Positions 7,494 through 12,651 of a stretch of 12,651 nucleotides of DNA are shown here, piece after piece. Made by a program: the position numbers and the translations under genes. Origin of the DNA: CAYUKK01 sp964445305 (GTDB lineage: Bacteria; Acidobacteriota; Aminicenantia; Aminicenantales; UBA8522). Location: positions 1-12,651 of the forward strand of contig CAYUKK010000113.1 in assembly GCA_964445305.1 (NCBI GenBank), read 5' to 3'. Position 1 is the stretch's first letter, and the number at the start of each line of letters is the position of its first letter. Below the pieces are notes generated by a model, which was not told the origin of the DNA, did no database searches, and saw nothing but the letters and a program-made list of their open reading frames with translations.

Positions 7494-7571
7494 GGGGAGG
7501 TATTTCGCCCAGAGGATGGGGAGAGGCCCATGCATAGAACAGCACCGAATGGGGGGAGAAAAACCGAGCGA

Positions 7572-7580
7572 TGGTATAAT
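7572..7580 (+). promoter_or_regulatory. Extended -10 promoter element for hrpA
   Basis: TGGTATAAT reads as TG-N-TATAAT, a consensus extended -10 element. Positions 15-19 bp upstream contain a G-run and no recognisable TTGACA, consistent with the known independence of extended -10 promoters from a -35 box. Transcription would start near 7587, leaving about nine bases with AAGGA (7589-7593) before the ATG at 7596. The leader is unusually short but has a ribosome-binding site. The element would be irrelevant if translation begins at 7530. Confidence 0.5.
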
Positions 7581-7595
7581 ACCGTAGCAAGGAAA

Positions 7596-10500
7596 ATGAG
7601 AAAAATCGACGACGGAAAAAAGCTGGAGGAACGTTTCCGCCGTAGGCCCCTCGTCCATTACCCACCTTCCTTGCCCATTACGGCTCGCCGCCATGATATT
7701 GTCCAGGCTATCAAGCGACATCCCGTCATCATCATCGCCGGCGAAACCGGCTGCGGCAAGAGCACACAGCTTCCCAAGATGTGTCTTGAAGCTGGCCGCG
7801 GCATGACGGGCATGATTGGCTGCACCCAACCGCGCCGCATCGCGGCCATCACCATCGCTCATCGCATCGCCGAGGAGCTTGGTGAACCGTTTGGCCGCTC
7901 GGTAGGCTATAAAATCCGCTTCCAAGACAAGACTCCCCCTGATGCCTACATCAAGGTCATGACCGACGGCATGCTCCTCGCCGAAACCCAATCAGACCGC
8001 TGGCTTCGCCAATACGACACCCTGATTATCGACGAAGCTCACGAACGTAGCCTGAACATCGATTTCCTGCTTGGACTCCTGCGCCGGCTCCTCGTCACCA
8101 GGCCCGAGCTTAAAGTCCTCCTCGCCTCAGCCACCCTGGATACGGAAAAGTTCGCCGAGGCATTCGACGGCGCACCGGTCATCGAGGTTAGCGGCCGGAC
8201 CTACCCTGTCGCCATCGAGTACAAGCCGGCTGATTATTTCGGCCCCACCGCCGACCCTGGCGATTATGTCGACCTGGCCCTCCGCGCTGTCGAGGAGCTC
8301 AAGGCGAAGCGAGACAGCGGTGATATCCTCATCTTCATGCCGACCGAGCAGGACATCCTCGAGACGTGCGGGAGACTCGAGGGCAAAAAGTATGCCCGGA
8401 CGTCCATCCTTCCCCTCTACGCTCGCCTGCCGGCTTCCCATCAGGGCCGAGTTTATTCTGTGGCCGGTCCGAAGATCGTCGTTGCCACCAATGTCGCCGA
8501 GACTTCCCTGACCATCCCCGGCATTCGCTATGTCATCGATACAGGGCTCGCTCGCATCGCCCAGTACCAGCCTGGAACTCGCATCAACAGCCTCCCCATC
8601 ACCCCGATTTCTCGGGCCAGCTCTGACCAGCGCCGGGGCCGCTGCGGCCGGGTTCAGGCAGGCATTTGCATCCGGCTCTACTCGGAAGAGGACTACCAGA
8701 GCCGGCCAGCTTTCACCCCGCCCGAAATCCTTCGTTCCAACCTGGCCGAAGTCCTTCTTCGTATGCTTTACCTTAACCTCGGCCATCCATCAGACTTCCC
8801 TTTTATCGACAGGCCCCACCCGAGGGCCGTCAGGGATGGCTTCGAAACTCTCCTTGAGCTCGGAGCTGCAACAGGCCGGGGTCGGGATTACGAACTCACG
8901 CCGTTGGGCCGCCGGATGGCGGCGATGCCCCTCGACCCCCGGCTTTCGCGGATGCTCCTTGAGGCATCAAACCAGGATTGCCTCCCCGAAGTGGCGGTCA
9001 TTGTCGCGGCGCTGAGCATTCGTGACCCCCGGGAAAGGCCGCCGGATAAGGCCGGCCTCGCCGACAGGGCCCAGGCTCTCTTCACCCATCCTGAATCGGA
9101 TTTCCTGACCCTGCTCAACCTCTGGGAGCGTTTCCACGATAGCGGAGCAGGCCCGAACAACTGGGCCGCCAGGAAAAAGTTCTGCCAGGAGCATTTCCTC
9201 TCTTTTTCCCGGATGCGCGAGTGGGTCTTCACCCACGACCAGATTGTGGCCATCCTGAACGAGCAAAAGATTCCCTTGCCTCGTCACCAAAAGAAGGGAA
9301 TATCCGCCGACCTCTATGCCCGGGTTCACAAAGCCATTCTGAGCGGTTTCCTCTCCCACGTGGCTACCCTCAAGGAAAAAAATATTTACCGCATGGCCAG
9401 GGGCCGGGAGGTCGTCATCTTCCCCGGCTCGACGCTCTTCAAGAAGTCACGACCATGGATCGTCGCGGCCGAGGTCGTCCGGACGTCTCGACTCTATGCC
9501 CGGACAGTGGCCAGAGTCGAACCTGGCTGGGTTGAAGAGGTCGGCCGTCACCTCTGCGAGTACAGCTATTCAGACGCTTACTGGAACGAGGAGGGGGGCG
9601 AGGTCAAAGCCAAAGAGAGAGTGAGCTTGTTCGGCCTCGAGCTCATCTCCAACCGCGATGTCGATTACGGCGCCAAGAAGGCCGATGAAGCCCATCACGT
9701 TTTCGTCCGTCAGGCCCTTATCGAGGGCCGCCTCAAGAACCCTCCCGCCTTCCTCCAGCATAACCTCTCGCTCCTGGCCAGAGTCAGGACTATCGAAGAG
9801 AAGCTCCGCCGGCGCGATATCCTGGTCGACGAGGAGACACTGGCCAAGTTCTATTCGGAGCGATTGGCTGGAGTTTATAATCTGGCTGGTCTTCGAAGAC
9901 ACCTGGCCGTGGCCGGCACCGACTCTTTCCTCAGGCTCAACGAAAGGGACCTCTTCCTTTCTTTCCCGCCCGAGGAAGAGCTGGGCAGCTATCCTGATGA
10001 ATGGAGCATGGCCGGCCGGACTTTCCGTCTCAGTTATCGCTTTGCCCCTGGCGATGCCGCCGATGGAGCGACTCTCCACGTTCCTTTCTCCGACCTCGCC
10101 TCCATTCCCGAAGAGGAACTCGAGTGGGCCATCCCGGGTTATCTCCGGCCAAAAGTGGCTGCCCTCCTCAAAGGTTTGCCCAAGGCCTACCGAAAGCAGC
10201 TCCAGCCTCTCTCCGAGGCCATCGATATCATCGTCAGGGAGATGAAGCGGACAGAGGCATCCTTCCTCAAAACACTTGCCTCATTCATCAACAGGAGGTT
10301 CGGCGTCGATATTCCGGAAGCCGAGTTGGCCAGGGTGGAAGTTCCTGCTCATTTACGCGTTCGCATCGCAGTTCTCGACAACAAGGGACGAGAAGTCGCC
10401 GCCAGTCGCAGCTTGAGTTTGCTCCGCCGCGAAAGCTCGGTCCCGTTTTCGCCCGAAGATTCACCCGAATGGAAGGAGGCCCGCGCTGAGTGGGAAAGAG

Positions 10501-11375
10501 AAGATATCCGCGACTGGAATTTTGGACCTCTCCCTGAAAGTGTTCTCATCGGTCCGTTCCAGAAGGCCTACCCTGGATTAAAATACCATCCGAAGGAAAG
10601 GAGCGTCAGCCTTCGCCTCTTTCGGACGAAGGAGGAGGCTCTGACCTCCCATGTCCGAGGCGTCGCGGCGCTCCTTGAGGCCCGGTTCGCCAAGGACATT
10701 GAGTTTCTCCAGCGTTACCTGGCCATCTTTGAAGAATACGAAAGAGCTACCCTTTATTTCGGGGGCCGGGCGATCCTGGAAAAAGCCATGCTGGAAAACA
10801 TCAAGAAGGAGGTTTTTGAGAAGGACTTGCGGAGCCGGGAGGAATTCGAAGCCTATCAAGCAACGCTCCTCGGCCAGCTCTTCGAAAAAAGCCACCAGCT
10901 CCGCCAGACCACGTTCGCCATCCTGGCGCAGCATGAGCATACCCGCGCCGCCATCGGGGCGCTCGAGCGAGGCTCACGACCGGGACGGGAGCTTTCCCAT
11001 TTCCTTTCCGAAATAAAAGCCCATATCGAGGCTTTGCTGCCCCGGAACTTCCTCGAAGTTTATGACCTCGAGCGGCTTCAGCACCTGGCCCGTTTTCTCA
11101 AGGCCATCGAGATAAGGGTCGAACGGGCCAGGGTTGATTTGGAAAAAGACCGCCGCAAAGTTAACCAGCTAAAGCCCTTTGTCGAAGCGTTCGAGCGCCT
11201 TCGCCACAAAGCCGGGCCCCGCGCTTGCGCGGAAAAAAAGCAAGCTCTCGAAGAACTCCGCTGGATGATAGAAGAGTTCAGGGTTTCCCTCTTCGCTCCC
11301 GAACTCGGCACCGCCATCACCATCTCCCCCCAGCGCCTCCTTTCCAAGCTCAGAAAAATCGAAGCATCGGATTAG
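7596..11375 (+). CDS. hrpA: ATP-dependent RNA helicase HrpA (DEAH box)
   Basis: From ATG 7596 the product has 1259 residues, close to the roughly 1300 of E. coli HrpA. Two RecA domains come first: Walker A GETGCGKST (49-57), TQPRR (77-81), motif II DEAH (146-149), motif III SAT (178-180), TNVAETSLTIPG (298-309) and motif VI QRRGRCGR (345-352). A winged-helix/HA2 region (about 415-515), an OB-like region (about 580-650) and the long HrpA-specific DUF3418 tail (about 665-1250) follow. That tail includes RRRDILVDEETL and, near the end, LRWMIEEFRVSLFAPELGT. The enzyme unwinds RNA using NTP; in E. coli it acts in mRNA processing and in rescuing stalled ribosomes. The frame is open back to 7311. 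I chose 7596 because AAGGA precedes it, similarity to E. coli HrpA starts soon after (RRPLVHYPPSLP, 16-27), and an extended -10 box lies just upstream. A start at 7530 with GGGGAGAGG upstream is the main alternative. Confidence 0.95.
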   Translation: MRKIDDGKKLEERFRRRPLVHYPPSLPITARRHDIVQAIKRHPVIIIAGETGCGKSTQLPKMCLEAGRGMTGMIGCTQPRRIAAITIAHRIAEELGEPFGRSVGYKIRFQDKTPPDAYIKVMTDGMLLAETQSDRWLRQYDTLIIDEAHERSLNIDFLLGLLRRLLVTRPELKVLLASATLDTEKFAEAFDGAPVIEVSGRTYPVAIEYKPADYFGPTADPGDYVDLALRAVEELKAKRDSGDILIFMPTEQDILETCGRLEGKKYARTSILPLYARLPASHQGRVYSVAGPKIVVATNVAETSLTIPGIRYVIDTGLARIAQYQPGTRINSLPITPISRASSDQRRGRCGRVQAGICIRLYSEEDYQSRPAFTPPEILRSNLAEVLLRMLYLNLGHPSDFPFIDRPHPRAVRDGFETLLELGAATGRGRDYELTPLGRRMAAMPLDPRLSRMLLEASNQDCLPEVAVIVAALSIRDPRERPPDKAGLADRAQALFTHPESDFLTLLNLWERFHDSGAGPNNWAARKKFCQEHFLSFSRMREWVFTHDQIVAILNEQKIPLPRHQKKGISADLYARVHKAILSGFLSHVATLKEKNIYRMARGREVVIFPGSTLFKKSRPWIVAAEVVRTSRLYARTVARVEPGWVEEVGRHLCEYSYSDAYWNEEGGEVKAKERVSLFGLELISNRDVDYGAKKADEAHHVFVRQALIEGRLKNPPAFLQHNLSLLARVRTIEEKLRRRDILVDEETLAKFYSERLAGVYNLAGLRRHLAVAGTDSFLRLNERDLFLSFPPEEELGSYPDEWSMAGRTFRLSYRFAPGDAADGATLHVPFSDLASIPEEELEWAIPGYLRPKVAALLKGLPKAYRKQLQPLSEAIDIIVREMKRTEASFLKTLASFINRRFGVDIPEAELARVEVPAHLRVRIAVLDNKGREVAASRSLSLLRRESSVPFSPEDSPEWKEARAEWEREDIRDWNFGPLPESVLIGPFQKAYPGLKYHPKERSVSLRLFRTKEEALTSHVRGVAALLEARFAKDIEFLQRYLAIFEEYERATLYFGGRAILEKAMLENIKKEVFEKDLRSREEFEAYQATLLGQLFEKSHQLRQTTFAILAQHEHTRAAIGALERGSRPGRELSHFLSEIKAHIEALLPRNFLEVYDLERLQHLARFLKAIEIRVERARVDLEKDRRKVNQLKPFVEAFERLRHKAGPRACAEKKQALEELRWMIEEFRVSLFAPELGTAITISPQRLLSKLRKIEASD

Positions 11376-11488
11376 ACCATTTCCATGAAATCCCCGTCAT
11401 GGGGGAGCCCGGGCAGCCAAAATATCCCCCCCGAAATCATCGCTTCTGGCGATTGAGGAAAAAGCGTCGCTCTGAATAAATAAGGTTG
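11376..11488 (+). other. Intergenic segment with overlapping GC-rich inverted repeats
   Basis: The 113 bp between hrpA and the sensor gene contain several competing hairpins. CATGA (11384-11388) pairs with TCATG (11397-11401). TCCCC (11391-11395) pairs with GGGGA (11402-11406). GGGGGA (11401-11406) can instead pair with TCCCCC (11425-11430) around the palindrome GCCCGGGC (11407-11414). ATCGC/GCGAT (11439-11443 and 11449-11453) forms another small stem. None is followed by a T-run, so this is not a canonical intrinsic terminator. It could attenuate or process the transcript, or be incidental. Confidence 0.3.
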
Positions 11489-12651
11489 ATGGATAATTCC
11501 GCAAGAAGCCACTCTTTGCCTTTCATGACTAAAGGTAAGGCTTACGACGGCTGGAAACAATCGCTGACTCTTGAAGCTCTGATCACGAAAATTTCCTCTC
11601 GGTTCATCAACCTGCCTGCCGAGAGGATAGAGAGTGGCATCCGCCGTGCTTTGGCAGAAATCGGAAGATTTGCCGGAGTCGATAGAGCCTTTTTTTATCT
11701 TAAAGCGAGAGGGGATAAGACAGCCAGAACATATGCCTGGGCGCGCCGAGGAATAAAACCCTGGGTCCACAACTGGCGAAACCTCTGTGTTGAATCCTTC
11801 CCCTGGTGGAAGGATAAACTCAGTCGGTTCGAACCCATTCTCATCTCGAGGCTCACCGATTTGTCTTCCCGTGAGCCAGCCAGAAAGGAGTTCTTAAGAG
11901 CCCATCGCATCCGCTCTTTCATCGCCGTGCCCGTCGAAAAGAGCCGAATCGTTTCGGGCTTCTTAGGGATGGATTCTGGCCGCAAGGAAATGGATTGGCC
12001 AGCCGAGCTCATCCCTCAACTCAAGCTCGTCGGAGAAATCTTCCTCAACGCTCTCGAGCGCCAGCAGGCCGAGGAGATCATCCGGAGAAGGAATACCCAG
12101 CTCGAGCTCATCCAGCACATCCAGAAAGAAATTCCTCTCGAAGAAAGCCTGGAGAAGATTCTCCAGGCGACAGCAGACAGCATCTGCCACGCTTTCGGCT
12201 ACTACAAACTCTCCATCAACCTCTTCGACCCGAAAACCCAGGAAATCGTCTATCTTCTTGGCTGGAACAAAACCGGCCTCCCCCTGCCTCGCGGGCACCG
12301 ACAGAAACTGGGCGAGGGTCTGATTGGAAAGGCGGCTCTCCGCCGCCAGACCATAGTCGCCAACGATGTCTCCATCGAGCCTGATTTTATTCGCTTCCAT
12401 CTCAGCCAGACCAAAGCAGAGCTCGTCATCCCCCTCCTCGTTCAGGAAAGGCTGGTGGGCGTTCTCGATATCCAGGATAACAAGACGGGCGTTTTCAACT
12501 CGGAGGACGTCGCTGTTCTTCAATCCCTGGCTCGTTACATCGCCCACGTTCTTGACAGCCGACAAAAAGAACTGGCTCTGCGGGAGAGCCTGGAGAAATA
12601 CCGGACCATCATCGAAAATATCCAGGAGGGCTATTACGAGGTCGACCTGGC
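11489..12651 (+). CDS. GAF-GAF-PAS sensor protein, 3'-partial (probable signalling kinase)
   Basis: The open frame runs off the right edge after 387 residues. The first GAF domain (about 28-190) contains VDRAFFYL (64-71), SFPWWKDKL (103-111), IRSFIAVPV (141-149) and GFLGMD (157-162). A charged helical linker (about 187-215) leads to a second GAF domain (about 216-356) with GEGLIGKAA (275-283), AELVIPLLV (310-318) and LVGVLDIQD (322-330). A second helix then leads into the start of a PAS domain (KYRTIIENIQEGYYEVDL, 370-387). GAF and PAS domains bind small ligands or cofactors and pass signals along coiled coils. Proteins of this build usually end in a histidine kinase, but the output domain is outside the window. 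No membrane segment is seen, so it is probably cytoplasmic. I chose ATG 11489 because TAAGG precedes it and a stop lies 12 bases upstream; ATG 11525 is in frame but has no ribosome-binding site. Confidence 0.85.
   Translation, partial: MDNSARSHSLPFMTKGKAYDGWKQSLTLEALITKISSRFINLPAERIESGIRRALAEIGRFAGVDRAFFYLKARGDKTARTYAWARRGIKPWVHNWRNLCVESFPWWKDKLSRFEPILISRLTDLSSREPARKEFLRAHRIRSFIAVPVEKSRIVSGFLGMDSGRKEMDWPAELIPQLKLVGEIFLNALERQQAEEIIRRRNTQLELIQHIQKEIPLEESLEKILQATADSICHAFGYYKLSINLFDPKTQEIVYLLGWNKTGLPLPRGHRQKLGEGLIGKAALRRQTIVANDVSIEPDFIRFHLSQTKAELVIPLLVQERLVGVLDIQDNKTGVFNSEDVAVLQSLARYIAHVLDSRQKELALRESLEKYRTIIENIQEGYYEVDL

Larger units (their letters stand above)
7343..7595. other. Divergent intergenic control region
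   Basis: This 253-bp gap separates the pseudopilin-like gene (leftward) from hrpA (rightward). It holds the leftward consensus promoter at its left end, a short inverted repeat near 7479-7493, and an extended -10 element for hrpA at its right end. The frame of hrpA stays open through it back to 7311. However, the translated segment lacks helicase homology, the frame crosses both promoters, and it would overlap the start of the leftward gene. I therefore treat it as non-coding. An alternative hrpA start at 7530, preceded by GGGGAGAGG, would shorten the gap by 66 bp. Confidence 0.65.

Noticed and set aside
8127..8786. A 219-residue open frame on the minus strand within hrpA
   Set aside because: It is antisense to strongly conserved helicase motifs, its translation shows no recognisable domain, and such shadow frames are common in GC-rich coding DNA.
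11453..11481. TTGAGG followed by an A/T-rich hexamer as a promoter for the sensor gene
   Set aside because: The -10 match is poor and the predicted transcription start would fall on the start codon.
11963..12565. A 200-residue minus-strand open frame at the right end
   Set aside because: The plus strand encodes clear GAF domains here; the minus-strand translation is an acidic low-motif shadow.
1..12651. tRNA, rRNA, CRISPR, transposase or integrase content
   Set aside because: No cloverleaf-like sequence, regularly spaced repeat, terminal inverted repeat or recombinase motif was noticed on reading; the window is almost filled by ordinary genes.

Overview
The window is gene-dense, moderately GC-rich bacterial DNA with seven protein-coding genes. 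No rRNA, tRNA, CRISPR array, insertion sequence or attachment site is visible. The organism is not identifiable with certainty. Three features fit an environmental lineage of the Acidobacteriota/Aminicenantota or a related deep bacterial group: a large HEAT-repeat protein of a type I associate with Aminicenantes, Acidobacteria and Planctomycetes, a full-length HrpA helicase, and a multi-GAF/PAS sensor. This placement is an inference from remembered family distribution, not a search result.

Layout: (1) 2-2002, plus strand: an alpha-solenoid HEAT-repeat protein, probably missing its first residues beyond the left edge. (2) 2023-7342, minus strand: a four-gene block converging on the HEAT gene with only 20 bp between the stop codons. 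In transcription order it holds a small membrane-anchored protein with a GspH/FimT-like (pseudopilin) fold signature, a polytopic GT-C (GT39-like) glycosyltransferase, a Rossmann-fold FAD oxidoreductase of the UDP-galactopyranose mutase/protoporphyrinogen oxidase type, and a class II asparagine synthetase-type amidotransferase (asnB). A consensus sigma-70 promoter (TTGACA, 18-bp spacer, TATAAT) lies at 7372-7401, just upstream of the first gene. (3) 7343-7595: a divergent control region. (4) 7596-11375, plus strand: hrpA, a DEAH-box RNA helicase with an extended -10 promoter immediately before its most likely start. (5) 11489 to the right edge, plus strand: a GAF-GAF-PAS sensor protein, truncated by the window and probably a histidine kinase or other signalling output protein.

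How the genes work together: the minus-strand block looks like a small envelope-glycan module. A membrane glycosyltransferase would use a lipid-linked sugar, the FAD enzyme would alter a sugar or lipid, and the AsnB-like enzyme would amidate a carboxylate, possibly a uronic acid or an amino acid substituent. The pseudopilin-like protein at its head is unexpected and is the most intriguing element. The FAD enzyme gene also carries several short homopolymers, including a run of eight G beside a TAT repeat, which could make it switchable. The HEAT protein, HrpA and the sensor are not obviously linked to that module.
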